Assembly: GCF_018130165.1 (NCBI RefSeq)
Contig: NZ_JAFCLZ010000011.1
Span: 207,456 to 271,455, forward strand
DNA length: 64,000 nt
From: Bradyrhizobium sp. JYMT SZCCT0180
Lineage (GTDB): Bacteria > Pseudomonadota > Alphaproteobacteria > Rhizobiales > Xanthobacteraceae
Direction: 5' to 3'
The position numbers were made by a program, and so were the translations under genes. Shown here in pieces: positions 7,214 to 15,367 of the stretch (the first letter of the stretch is position 1; every line of letters starts with the position of its first letter). Under the pieces are notes generated by a model. The model had not been told where the DNA came from and searched no databases. It saw nothing but the letters and a program-made list of their open reading frames with translations.

Positions 7214-8413
7214 ATGACGCGTGGAGTTCGTTTGTATCTCGTCGGCTCCTTCGTCCTTGTCTCCTTGGCGGGTTGCGGCCGCGGACTGTTTCAGTCCGCC
7301 GAGCGTGAACCGTGGCGGGCCGAGGCCGAGGTCGCATGCCTGAAGTCCGGAGCGGTCAAGGAGACCCCCGAACTGGTCCGGATTGAGCCGATTTCCGGTC
7401 CCGGCGCCTGTGGCGCGCAATTTCCGCTGAAAGTCGCAGCCCTCGGCGAGGGCAGCCCGAGTTTCGGTTTCGCCGACGAATTGCGGCCGCCCGGCACGAT
7501 CGGCAACCAGCCGCGCTGGCCGGTCCGGCCGGCGCCTGCCGCGGCACCGTCGCAGACCTATTCCGATCAGGCGCTGCGCCAGCCGAGCTATGGCGGGCCG
7601 TCCAACGGGCCGATCTCGCTGACCGCGCCGGGCGTGGCCCAGCAGGACGACGAAATCGATCTGCCGGCCGAAGGCGCGCCGCAATCGCGCGACCGGCGCG
7701 GCGGCTCTTATATGGCCGCGCCTTCCTATCCGCCGCGCGAGCGCTACCCGGCATCCCCGAATTATTCGCAGGCGCCCGCCGCCGCGCCGCCGCGGCTCGG
7801 GCCAACGCTGGGCGATCCCGTCAACACGGTAGGGCCGGTCGCGATCAAGCCGACCGCGACGCTGGCCTGTCCGATCGTCTCGGTGCTCGACCGCTGGCTC
7901 GCCGATTCGGTGCAGCCTGCCGCTCAGCGCTGGTTCGGCGTGCGCGTGGTCGAGATCAGGCAGATCTCCGCCTATTCCTGCCGCGGCATGAACGGCAATC
8001 CGAATTCGCATATTTCCGAACATGCTTTTGGCAACGCGCTCGATATCGCCTCCTTTACGCTGGCCGATGGCAGGCGCGTGACGGTGAAGGGCGGCTGGCG
8101 CGGCATGCCGGAAGAGCAGGGCTTTCTGCGCGACGTGCAGGCGAGTGCCTGCCAGCAGTTCAACACCGTGCTGGCGCCGGGCTCCAACCGTCACCACGAA
8201 GACCATATCCACGTCGATCTGATGCGCCGCTCCAGCGGACGGGTGATCTGCCAGCCGGCAGCGGTCTCCGGCGATCAGGTCGCGGGTAGGGCCGGAGGGC
8301 GCAGTCCCTACGCGTCATCGCGCGAGCCCTGGACGACGGGTTCGCTCGGCGGCAGGAGGGCGCACCGGCACTCAAGCAAGGTCAACGAAGAAGACGAATT
8401 CGACGGGCATTAG
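7214..8413 (+). CDS. Extensin-like lipoprotein (LAS-type peptidase fold)
   Basis: A 399-residue protein with a lipoprotein signal (VGSFVLVSLAGC, lipobox LAGC), a long Pro/Ala-rich disordered region (about residues 90-205), and a C-terminal extensin-family domain: ACPIVSVLDRWLADSVQPAA, YSCRGMNG, SHISEHAFGNALDIASF and HHEDHIHVDL. The H-x6-D and HIH elements are the zinc-site pattern of D,D- and L,D-peptidases of the LAS/VanY-like fold, so it may cut peptidoglycan peptides; activity in extensin-like proteins is not well established. Single gene; the upstream 190 bases are AT-richer (CTTCTTAAATAAATT) and may hold its promoter. Confidence 0.82.
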   Translation: MTRGVRLYLVGSFVLVSLAGCGRGLFQSAEREPWRAEAEVACLKSGAVKETPELVRIEPISGPGACGAQFPLKVAALGEGSPSFGFADELRPPGTIGNQPRWPVRPAPAAAPSQTYSDQALRQPSYGGPSNGPISLTAPGVAQQDDEIDLPAEGAPQSRDRRGGSYMAAPSYPPRERYPASPNYSQAPAAAPPRLGPTLGDPVNTVGPVAIKPTATLACPIVSVLDRWLADSVQPAAQRWFGVRVVEIRQISAYSCRGMNGNPNSHISEHAFGNALDIASFTLADGRRVTVKGGWRGMPEEQGFLRDVQASACQQFNTVLAPGSNRHHEDHIHVDLMRRSSGRVICQPAAVSGDQVAGRAGGRSPYASSREPWTTGSLGGRRAHRHSSKVNEEDEFDGH

Positions 8414-8469
8414 CCCTCCGCAGTCATCGTCGCGCGCGATGCGGGGGTTGGAAAAGCCGGACGGACGGC

Positions 8470-8937
8470 ATGAAAAAATCCATCACCATCTATGACGTGC
8501 TCGCCCAATATCCGGGGCCGGTGACGCTGTCCACGCCCAAGAGCGCCAGCGTGGTACCGGCTTTGCTCTTGGCATTGTTCTGCGTGTACGTCTTCTTTCA
8601 GGACGGTCCGCAGCACAAGGCGTTGGGGGTCGTGATCGGCGGATTCTCTCTGCTCTTCGCCCTCGTCAATTATTTCAGGGACTCGACGATCGAACTCAGT
8701 GCGTGGGGATTCACGACAATAGATTATGGAGGTGACCGGGTGAGATGCGCGTGGCGTGCGGCCTCGGAATTCAATGTCTCCTTTGAACGTCCGCCATGCG
8801 TGATCTATTTGGACCGCAACCATGAAGACGACTTCTTCGGACCGCGGCGAAGTGTTGCGGTTCTCGGCCCTTTCAATATCCTGGAACTGGCCGCGCTGAT
8901 GAATGCATGGCGCGATCGGGCGTTAGGCATTCAGTAG
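8470..8937 (+). CDS. Small two-span membrane protein of unknown function
   Basis: A 155-residue protein with two adjacent hydrophobic segments at about residues 28-43 (VVPALLLALFCVYVFF) and 50-67 (ALGVVIGGFSLLFALV). A soluble C-terminal part follows (STIELSAWGFTTIDYGGDRV, CAWRAASEFNV, NILELAALMNAWRDRA) whose pattern resembles the PH-like fold of bacterial membrane-anchored proteins; this is a guess. A similar layout is seen in the protein at 45168-45974. It follows the extensin-like gene in the same direction with 56 bases between. Confidence 0.6.
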   Translation: MKKSITIYDVLAQYPGPVTLSTPKSASVVPALLLALFCVYVFFQDGPQHKALGVVIGGFSLLFALVNYFRDSTIELSAWGFTTIDYGGDRVRCAWRAASEFNVSFERPPCVIYLDRNHEDDFFGPRRSVAVLGPFNILELAALMNAWRDRALGIQ

Positions 8938-8947
8938 CCCTACAACA

Positions 8948-9856
8948 TTACGTCCCCAGCTTCTCCAGCACATCCCGCACCACGCCTTCCAGGAGATCGA
9001 GCTTGTAGCCCGTCATCGGCAACGGCTTTGCGCCTGACATCGCAAGCTTGGCGGCCACTTCAATGTTCAACGCATTGGCCGCCTTGCCTTGCATGGCGCC
9101 TTCCGCCGCCTTCAGCCGCAGCGGCACCGGCGCGATGCCGCCGGCGGTGAGGCGGATGAACTGGAACACGCCGTCCTTGACGACCGCGCGGGCGCAGATC
9201 TCGACCAGCGGCCATTCCGCATAGGCGCGGCTGATCGCGCGCTTGTAGAATGCGCGCTCGCCTTCCAGGGGCTTGGGCAGTTCAATGCCGCGTATCATCT
9301 CGCCCGGCTGCAGCAAATTGTCGACGGTGCCGTTGGAGCCGTCGCCGAGCACGTCCGGTATCGACAGCCCGCTTCGCGTGTAGGTGATGATGGTCGCATC
9401 ATAGGCCAGCAGCGCTGCCGCCATCGTGGAAGGGTGCGGCGCCACGCAGGGGCCGAGATCGAAGGCGACATGATAGAGATGATTGCCATCGCGGGCCGGA
9501 CAATCCGTGCCGCCCTTCTTCAGGCAGGCGATATGCGGATTCCGAAAATACCAGCAGCGCGAACGCTGCGCGATGTTGCCGCCGAGCGTTGCGAGGTGAC
9601 GGATCTGCGGTGTTGCGAGGCCCTGCGCCGACGCCGCAATGCCGGGATAGGCGGCGGCGATGCCTCGATCGGCGGCGATCGCGGCGATGGTCGTGTAGGC
9701 GCCGATGCGCAGCGTGCCGTCGGCGCCCCAGTTCATGCCCGAGATATCAGACGCGGGCACGATATCCATCAGCGGGCCCTTCGAGACGCCGCTGCGGCGA
9801 CGTTCGGAAAGGTCAGTGCCGGCGGCGCGGAATTCGGTCGTCATGGCCGGTGTCAT
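8948..9856 (-). CDS. FAD-binding subunit of a xanthine-dehydrogenase-family molybdenum hydroxylase
   Basis: A 302-residue protein of the CoxM/XdhB type that passes electrons between the iron-sulfur clusters and the acceptor. Seen: LRIGAYTTIAAIA, ATPQIRHLATLGGNIAQ (the FAD-binding TxGGN motif), a following CWYF..CLKKGG segment with extra cysteines, and the family C-terminal block AFYKRAISRAYAEWPLVE. Its ATG overlaps the stop of the upstream fused subunit gene by 4 bases (ATGA), showing translational coupling. The extra Cys residues after TLGGN recall 4-hydroxybenzoyl-CoA-reductase-like or aldehyde-oxidase-like branches, but the substrate is unknown. Confidence 0.85.
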   Translation of the reverse strand: MTPAMTTEFRAAGTDLSERRRSGVSKGPLMDIVPASDISGMNWGADGTLRIGAYTTIAAIAADRGIAAAYPGIAASAQGLATPQIRHLATLGGNIAQRSRCWYFRNPHIACLKKGGTDCPARDGNHLYHVAFDLGPCVAPHPSTMAAALLAYDATIITYTRSGLSIPDVLGDGSNGTVDNLLQPGEMIRGIELPKPLEGERAFYKRAISRAYAEWPLVEICARAVVKDGVFQFIRLTAGGIAPVPLRLKAAEGAMQGKAANALNIEVAAKLAMSGAKPLPMTGYKLDLLEGVVRDVLEKLGT

Positions 9857-12543
9857 GCGGCGGCCCTCCCTTTTAGCGCCGAGATCAAACGGTCGGGCCG
9901 GATCGGCAACTCCATCGGCCGGATGCCGGTGGCGTTGTAGATCGCGTTGGCGACCGCCGGCGACGTCGGCACGGTCGCGACCTCGCCGATGCCGACGCTG
10001 CCGCCGAGCACGTGATCGAAACCGGCTTCGTCGAAATGCACGTCGATCACGGGCGTGTCGGCGATCCCGGGAATCCGGTAATCCTCCAGCCCGCCGCTCA
10101 GCGTATCGCCGGTGCGTCCATCGATCTCGCGCGCTTCATAAAGCGCATAGCCGATGCCTTGAATGACCGAACCCGCCGCCTGGCTGCGCGCCAGTGCGGG
10201 CGCGGCGATCTTGCCGACCGCAATGCCGGTGTGGACGTTGAGGACACGGACATGGCCAAGCCAGGTATCGACTTCGACCTCGATCACCTGCACTGAACTG
10301 GGCACGCCGGCGCCGATCACCATGTTGGACATCCAGCGCATCATCTTGCCGAAGATCCAGCCCAAAATCCCCACCTGCTTCAGCGGCGACTCAACGCCCG
10401 GCGCCATCTGCCTGCTGTCCTCCGGCCGCACGCCTGATGCGGTGAGGTCGGGCGACGCCGCCAGCAATTCGCGCCACGGCGCATTGGAGCCCGGCGCCGG
10501 CTTTCGTTTTGCATTTTTTTCGATCGCGGCCTTGAGCTTTTGAATCGCGAGCAATGTCGGCGGCACCACCGAGGCGGTGGTGCGGCTGCCGCCCGAGCCC
10601 GGGCCTACCAGCAAATTGGAATCGCCGATGTGAACCTCGACCTCATGCGGCTCGAGGCCGAATTCGCGCGCCACCGTATTGGCGATCACGGTGCGGCTGC
10701 CGGTGCCGATATCCTGGATCGCCGTGCTCGCGATCAGGCGGCCGCCCTTGACCGACACTTCGACCTTCGAGCCGGGTTGCCAGAGATAAAGCCAGTAGCC
10801 GGTGGCGACGCCGACGCCGCGGCGATAGCGGCCGGTCTGCTCGGCCCGTGACTTCCGGTTGCGCCAGACGTCGAGCCCTTGCGCCCATTCATAAAGCCGC
10901 CGCCGGTTGGGATCGGTATCCCAACGTTTGCGCAGCTCGATCGGATCGACCTTCATCCGCAGCGCGGCTTCGTCGATCGCCTGCTCCACCGCGAACGCCA
11001 TCGGCGGTCCGCCGGGGCCGCGAAACGCCGCCCCCGGCGGCAGATTGCTGATGACGTCGAAATCGGCGAGCTCCTTGCCTTCCGCCGGATAGATCAGCCG
11101 CGCCAGGGTGGCGATGGTGGAATTGATCGCGGCGCCGGTGTCGGCATAGGCCGTCACCGACAGCGCTTTCAAGCCGCCTTGCTCGGAGGGCAGCAGCGCG
11201 ATCTTGACCTCCGACGCCGGGCGATAGCCGGTCACCGAAAGTTCTTCATGGCGGTCGAAGGCGACGCGGACCGGAGCGTTGGCGGCGCGCGCCAGATCGA
11301 TCGCGATCGTTGTCTCCGCGCCGAGGCTGGCCTTCGAGCCAAAACCGCCGCCGACGTGGTCGGCAATGACGCGGACCTTGTCGTGGTCGAGCTTGTAGCG
11401 TTTGGCGATCAGCTCCATCAAATGGAACACGCTCTGCGTCGAGGCGTGCACGGTGAGGCGGTCGCCTTCGAAATGCGCGACCGTGGCATGCGGCTCCAGG
11501 CAGGTATGCGATTGCGTGCCGGTCCGGAATACGCCTTCGACCAGCAGCGGATTTTTCTCCTGCCGCGCGCCCTCGACCCAGCTCCGCACCAGCTTGGGCT
11601 TGAGCGAGAACGCCGCCGACGGTCCGCGGATGTTCGCCTTCCACGGCGCCGGCGAGCCGCCGCCTTCGGAGACGTTGCCGGCCTTCTTGCGGTCCGCCTT
11701 TTCGAACACCACGGGCGCATTGGGCTTGCGGGCTTCATCGAGCCCGATCACCGAGGGCAGACGTTCGCTGGTTATCCTGATCGCGGCAATCGCCGCCAGC
11801 GCGGTCTTGCGATCCCTGGCCGCGACGGCGGCGATGGGCTGGCCGACAAAGCGGACGATACGGTCTTCGGCGAGCAACGAGATCGCGGCGCCGACACCCG
11901 GCAGCGCCAGCGCGGGCGCGAAATCGAGTTCGCCGATTTTGCCATGGGCGATCTCCGAGCGCAGGATGACGCCTTCGAGCTGGCCTTCATGCTTGATATC
12001 GACGGTGTATTTTGCAGCACCCGTCACCTTGTCGCGCGCCTCGACGCGCGGCGAGACGATGTCGCCGCCGTCGAACTGGCCGCTGCAGGCCGCGGCCACC
12101 GCGCTGAAGATGCCGTCATAGGCGCCGCAGCGGCACAGATGCCCCGACAGGACAGCGCCGATCTCGTCGCGCGAAGGAGTTGCCGTTCCTCGTGTCGCGC
12201 GCCAGTGGCCGTGGAACGCCGCGGCCTCGACGATGAAGCCCGGCGTGCAGAAACCGCATTGCAGCGCGTCGTGCACCATGAACGCCTTCTGCACCGGATG
12301 CAGCTTTTCGGCGCCGATGCCCTCGACCGTGGTGACGGTCTTGCCGGCGGCGGCGCGGGCCGGCATCAGGCAGCTCGCCACCGGCGCACCATCCACCAGC
12401 ACGGTGCAGGCGCCGCAAACGCCGGCGCCGCAGACGAGCTTGGTGCCGGTGAGGTCGAGATCGCTTCTGACCACATCGATCAGCATGGCGTCGAGGTCGT
12501 CGGGCAGGGGCGCGACACGGCCGTTGATCGTCATCGTACTCAT
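9853..12543 (-). CDS. Fused 2Fe-2S and molybdopterin-binding subunit of a xanthine-dehydrogenase-family hydroxylase
   Basis: An 896-residue fusion. Residues about 1-155 form the two-cluster iron-sulfur subunit: CGAGVCGACTVLVDG for the plant-type cluster, then QCGFCTPGF and HLCRCGAYDGI for the second. The molybdopterin subunit follows: VEARDKVTGAAKYTVD, VGGGFGSKASLGAET, PGAAFRGPGGPPMAFAVEQA and C-terminal GSVGIGEVATVPTSPAVANA, where the Glu of GIGE matches the catalytic base of the family. In most bacteria these are separate genes, so the fused order is notable. The small domain is joined directly with almost no linker. Forms an operon with TetR upstream and the FAD subunit downstream. Substrate unknown; aldehydes, purines or aromatic N-heterocycles are all possible. 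Confidence 0.88.
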   Translation of the reverse strand: MSTMTINGRVAPLPDDLDAMLIDVVRSDLDLTGTKLVCGAGVCGACTVLVDGAPVASCLMPARAAAGKTVTTVEGIGAEKLHPVQKAFMVHDALQCGFCTPGFIVEAAAFHGHWRATRGTATPSRDEIGAVLSGHLCRCGAYDGIFSAVAAACSGQFDGGDIVSPRVEARDKVTGAAKYTVDIKHEGQLEGVILRSEIAHGKIGELDFAPALALPGVGAAISLLAEDRIVRFVGQPIAAVAARDRKTALAAIAAIRITSERLPSVIGLDEARKPNAPVVFEKADRKKAGNVSEGGGSPAPWKANIRGPSAAFSLKPKLVRSWVEGARQEKNPLLVEGVFRTGTQSHTCLEPHATVAHFEGDRLTVHASTQSVFHLMELIAKRYKLDHDKVRVIADHVGGGFGSKASLGAETTIAIDLARAANAPVRVAFDRHEELSVTGYRPASEVKIALLPSEQGGLKALSVTAYADTGAAINSTIATLARLIYPAEGKELADFDVISNLPPGAAFRGPGGPPMAFAVEQAIDEAALRMKVDPIELRKRWDTDPNRRRLYEWAQGLDVWRNRKSRAEQTGRYRRGVGVATGYWLYLWQPGSKVEVSVKGGRLIASTAIQDIGTGSRTVIANTVAREFGLEPHEVEVHIGDSNLLVGPGSGGSRTTASVVPPTLLAIQKLKAAIEKNAKRKPAPGSNAPWRELLAASPDLTASGVRPEDSRQMAPGVESPLKQVGILGWIFGKMMRWMSNMVIGAGVPSSVQVIEVEVDTWLGHVRVLNVHTGIAVGKIAAPALARSQAAGSVIQGIGYALYEAREIDGRTGDTLSGGLEDYRIPGIADTPVIDVHFDEAGFDHVLGGSVGIGEVATVPTSPAVANAIYNATGIRPMELPIRPDRLISALKGRAAA

Positions 12544-13217
12544 CTGCGATCTCCTGATTTGCGGGCGGTTTTGCTTGCGACAGGTTTTCTTGCAGTTTCT
12601 CTTGCAGTGTCCCTTGAACGCGGCTTCGGCGCTGGACTCACGGCGCCGGCGACCAGCGTGCGCACCATGATGCCGAAATCCCGCAGGAAGGCGTCGGCCG
12701 GCTGCATCGCCGGATAGGCTGATTTGGTGCCGTTGAACGCCATCTCGACGCAGCGCGCGAAGTCGGGCGCGGTCATGCCCTTGATCGCGAGACGCTGCTT
12801 GCGGCAGACGCGTTCGATCGTGGACGTCAGCTGCGCGGCATAATGCGCGGCATATTTCTGGTAGATGTCGCGGGCCTGCAGCAGGTGCTCGGAGAACAGC
12901 TCTTCGATATGGGGCGAACCCTCGAGCGGCGCGATCAACTGCCCGATCCGCGCGGTGATCTCTGCGATCAGGATGTCGGCGAGACCGCCGCCGGCCTTTT
13001 CGGTGGCCTCGCCCGCCGCGATCTCGGCGGCCAGCGCGTTCTCATGCAGCCGCTCGATCACGGCGCGGAACAGTTCTTCCCTGGATTTGAAATGATGGTA
13101 GAGCGCCTGCCGCGTCAGGCCGGCGGCCTCCGCCGCCTGCTCGATCGACGAACGCCGAAACCCCTGCCGGCGGAACACCAGCATGGCGGCATCGAGGATG
13201 CGGTCGCGGGGCTTCAT
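12540..13217 (-). CDS. TetR-family regulator of the molybdenum hydroxylase operon
   Basis: A 225-residue protein with an N-terminal TetR helix-turn-helix (RILDAAMLVFRRQGFRRSSI, GLTRQALYHHFKSREELF). The ligand-binding part is followed by a basic Ala/Lys/Arg tail of about 30 residues (PKPRSRDTARETARKPVASK) beyond the usual family end. First gene of the operon; its stop overlaps the start of the fused hydroxylase subunit by 4 bases. No clear ribosome site precedes ATG 13217. An inverted repeat at 13225-13253 lies immediately upstream and overlaps a TTGACA box, so the protein likely represses its own operon. Confidence 0.85.
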   Translation of the reverse strand: MKPRDRILDAAMLVFRRQGFRRSSIEQAAEAAGLTRQALYHHFKSREELFRAVIERLHENALAAEIAAGEATEKAGGGLADILIAEITARIGQLIAPLEGSPHIEELFSEHLLQARDIYQKYAAHYAAQLTSTIERVCRKQRLAIKGMTAPDFARCVEMAFNGTKSAYPAMQPADAFLRDFGIMVRTLVAGAVSPAPKPRSRDTARETARKPVASKTARKSGDRR

Positions 13218-13224
13218 TTGACGA

Positions 13225-13253
13225 ATTTGACAAAATGAGACGAAGTGTCAAAT
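13225..13253 (-). promoter_or_regulatory. Probable TetR operator overlapping the operon promoter
   Basis: Inverted repeat ATTTGACA (13225-13232) / TGTCAAAT (13246-13253) with 13 bases between. A further direct copy CATTTGAC lies at 13215-13222 over the start codon. On the minus strand the outer arm contains TTGACA, a -35-like box, placing the site where a repressor would block transcription. If this promoter is used, the mRNA would have almost no leader. Confidence 0.6.
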
Positions 13254-13340
13254 GACGGATTTGTGTAGGGGCGCGGCTAACTGCCCCACGTCTCGCCGCC
13301 GGTCGCGGCGGCCGGGTTCAAGCCCAGTAGCATTTGCGGA

Positions 13341-13823
13341 TTACCGGCGTCCGAAAATTCCGCCGACTACGCCGCCCACGACACCGCCGATCACGCCAAC
13401 CGGATTGCTTCCGCCGCGACGACGGGCGCGGCGCTCGTTACCGGACTTGTTGTCGCGGGCGCTGGCGTTCGCCGTCGAGACCGACTCGTTCAGGAGTGCC
13501 TGATGCTGCAACGTGTTGAGGAAGCCGGTCTTGGGATAGTCGCGCGCGGCCTGCCAGCGCGTGATGACGGCGCGGGTCCGCGCGTCGAACTTCCCGTTGG
13601 CCCTGGTGTCGAAGCCGAGCCGGGTCAGCCGGCGCTGCAGGTCGCGGCGCTTTCGCTTGTCGAGGCCGATCCGATCCTCGGTTTCCTGGGTTGCTTCGTC
13701 GGTGAAGACCGCCTCATCGACGGATGCGGCCTGATCGCGCGTGGTCGTGCTGGGCCCCGCCTTGGCAGCGTCCGAGCAGACAAGAATTCCCAGGATCGAT
13801 AATGCAAGGATCAGGACACGCAT
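13341..13823 (-). CDS. Exported protein with a peptidoglycan-binding-like domain
   Basis: A 160-residue product from ATG 13823, chosen because AAGAGG precedes it and it starts directly with a signal peptide (MRVLILALSILGILVCSDAA). A longer frame upstream adds a basic stretch that would bury the signal and was not used. The middle (DLQRRLTRLGFDTRANGKFD, then TRAVITRWQAARDYPKTGFL) has the helix pattern of PG_binding_1 domains. The end is a Gly/Val-rich segment (VGVIGGVVGGVVGGIFGRR) that could insert into membrane. Single gene; function unknown beyond likely wall binding. Confidence 0.72.
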   Translation of the reverse strand: MRVLILALSILGILVCSDAAKAGPSTTTRDQAASVDEAVFTDEATQETEDRIGLDKRKRRDLQRRLTRLGFDTRANGKFDARTRAVITRWQAARDYPKTGFLNTLQHQALLNESVSTANASARDNKSGNERRARRRGGSNPVGVIGGVVGGVVGGIFGRR

Positions 13824-14034
13824 GGCCTCTTGTTCCCCCGAGTCTCTCAAATGATTGCGCTTTGAGAGCCTGCGTCGGCGCAAATACGAACCCAGCTTTT
13901 GAATCAAAGGTCGATTTTGGTTTCGTCGCAGGCAACTTCTGGCGGGAACACTTGTTCCATGGCGTGCGCGGATTGTTGCACCGCATCGCGCGCAGCCGCG
14001 CGGCGGTCAGCGCAAGCAGGCGGCGCCGTCCGCC

Positions 14035-14289
14035 CTAAACGAACTTGATCCCGATCAGGTCGCCCTTCTTCCAGGCGACCTTGCAGGCCCTGCCCGGGGA
14101 GGCCCGGTCGAACTTCAGATGAAAATGCGGCTTGACGAATTGCGGGTCTTCCACCCGCAATTGCGCACCGCCCTCTGAAATGTCGATGACGGTGCATTGA
14201 CGCGCGGCAAAACTGCCGTCGATGGTCATCCATGCGGCTTGGTTGGTTCGCCGGCGCGAGGGCCGGGGCTTTCGACCGAAAATTGCCAT
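14035..14289 (-). CDS. Small PilZ-domain protein
   Basis: An 84-residue single-domain protein: RRRTNQAAWMTIDGSFAARQ, CTVIDISEGGAQLRV, then CKVAWKKGDLIGIKFV. The DISEGGA block is the D/NxSxxG part of the PilZ signature, and the upstream RRxxR-like arginines are represented by RRRT, so c-di-GMP binding is possible but not certain. ATG 14289 is preceded by GGGAGGAA on the minus strand. A longer frame reaching 14667 runs through repeat DNA and was rejected. Stand-alone PilZ proteins of this size are common in Bradyrhizobium. Confidence 0.78.
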   Translation of the reverse strand: MAIFGRKPRPSRRRTNQAAWMTIDGSFAARQCTVIDISEGGAQLRVEDPQFVKPHFHLKFDRASPGRACKVAWKKGDLIGIKFV

Positions 14290-14410
14290 GGCGGATTCCT
14301 CCCGCGGGTCAAACGCGGAGAGGGAGCGCCCGGTTGCAGTTGCGGACAATTTGAAGGAACGGGAGGCGGAGGCGCCGCTGGAATGCGAAGATGTGTGCCC
14401 AACCTCAACT

Positions 14411-14513
14411 GTCGTCGCTCGCGAAGGCGGGCGATCCAGTATTCCAGAGACATCAGTGATAGAGCCGAGAAGCCGCGGCGTACTGGATCCCCCGCATGCG
14501 CGGGGGATGACAG
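14411..14513. repeat. Palindromic intergenic element, family B
   Basis: Two inverted arms, each an own hairpin (GCGAAGGCGGGC and CCCCGCATGCGCGGGG) joined to GATCCAGTA / TACTGGATC, with about 40 bases between. The same arm type recurs at 48571-48670. It fills most of the gap between the PilZ and TetR genes; the rest of that gap shows nothing. Confidence 0.75.
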
Positions 14514-14537
14514 TCTTTGTAGGGAGCGACGTCGCCG

Positions 14538-15179
14538 TCAGTCCCGCTTCGCCCGATACGCCGTCAGAAACACCCGCGTCGCGCTGTCGACGACGGTTGC
14601 GATCTGCTCTGGCGACGGTGAGGGCTTGGCCTGGAAGATGAAAGCCTGAAACAGCGTCGCCTGGCACATCTGCATGAACTGCCAGGCCGCCAGTTCGTAA
14701 TCGTCGATCGCGAGTTCGCCGAGCCGTCCCCGCGCCTCGAGATAAGCGGCGAAGCGGTTGACGGTGCGGGCCAGCACATTGTCATAAAATCTGCGGCCGA
14801 CGTCCGGCATCCGCTCCGCAATCGACATCACGGTGCGGATCGCCGAGCCGCCGCCGGGCCGACAAAGCACCTGGATGTAGGCCCGGCCGAATTCCGGCAG
14901 CGTGATGTCGACGTCGCGGTCGGGATCGAAATTGAATGCGGTCTTGCCCTGTTCGATCGATTCTTCCTCGACGATGGCTTCGAACAGGCGGTGCTTGTCG
15001 GCGAAATAGACGTAGAGCGTTCCCTTGGAGACGCCGGCGGAGCGCGCGATCTCGCCCATGCTGGCGCCGTCGAACCCGAGATCGAGGAACACCTTTCGCG
15101 CGCCGTCGAGGATCTGGCGGCGCTTCGAGGAATCCTCGTCGGCGACGACATCAAGCGTATGCGACGTATCTGCAACCAT
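14538..15179 (-). CDS. TetR-family regulator, probable repressor of the EmrAB-like pump
   Basis: A 213-residue TetR protein with a clear DNA-binding domain (RRQILDGARKVFLDLGFDGA, then SMGEIARSAGVSKGTLYVYF) and the C-terminal domain of the AcrR/TetR_C_7-like type (LARTVNRFAAYLEARGRLGE). It is divergent from the membrane-fusion gene at 15368, and a perfect 21-base palindrome lies between them at 15264-15284. That layout is typical of local drug-responsive repressors. Confidence 0.87.
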   Translation of the reverse strand: MVADTSHTLDVVADEDSSKRRQILDGARKVFLDLGFDGASMGEIARSAGVSKGTLYVYFADKHRLFEAIVEEESIEQGKTAFNFDPDRDVDITLPEFGRAYIQVLCRPGGGSAIRTVMSIAERMPDVGRRFYDNVLARTVNRFAAYLEARGRLGELAIDDYELAAWQFMQMCQATLFQAFIFQAKPSPSPEQIATVVDSATRVFLTAYRAKRD

Positions 15180-15263
15180 TGGTTTATCTTCTCGGGAAAG
15201 ATTTCAACCGGACATATGCACGGGAAGGTGCTTTCGATCTATGGTCCTTCACGCAAATGTATC

Positions 15264-15284
15264 TTGACCGAACGGTTCGGTCAA
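15264..15284. promoter_or_regulatory. Perfect palindromic operator between tetR and the emrA-like gene
   Basis: TTGACCGAA / TTCGGTCAA arms with a 3-base centre CGG, without mismatch. It lies 85 bases before the tetR start and 83 before emrA, positioned to control both directions. The left arm also gives a TTGACC -35-like box. Confidence 0.75.
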
Positions 15285-15367
15285 TGTTAATTCTGGGAAT
15301 GACGATGCCTTCACGGCCGGGTTTCGGCTGCGTCTGCGCCGTGCACGAGTAATGGGGAGGCCGGAGT

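Noticed and set aside
10879..12717. 612-codon plus-strand open frame opposite the hydroxylase genes
   Set aside because: It mirrors the codon pattern of the real minus-strand gene, is rich in Arg/Ala/Gly/Asp, shows no family motif and spans the boundary of two real genes.
13945..13958. GGAACA-CT-TGTTCC palindrome resembling a Gram-positive LexA box
   Set aside because: Alphaproteobacterial LexA uses direct GTTC-N7-GTTC repeats; the site is about 120 bases before a wall-binding protein gene with no SOS link.
14290..14667. Longer PilZ protein starting at 14667
   Set aside because: The extra 126 residues come from repeat family B and the 3' end of the TetR gene; GGGAGGAA supports ATG 14289.
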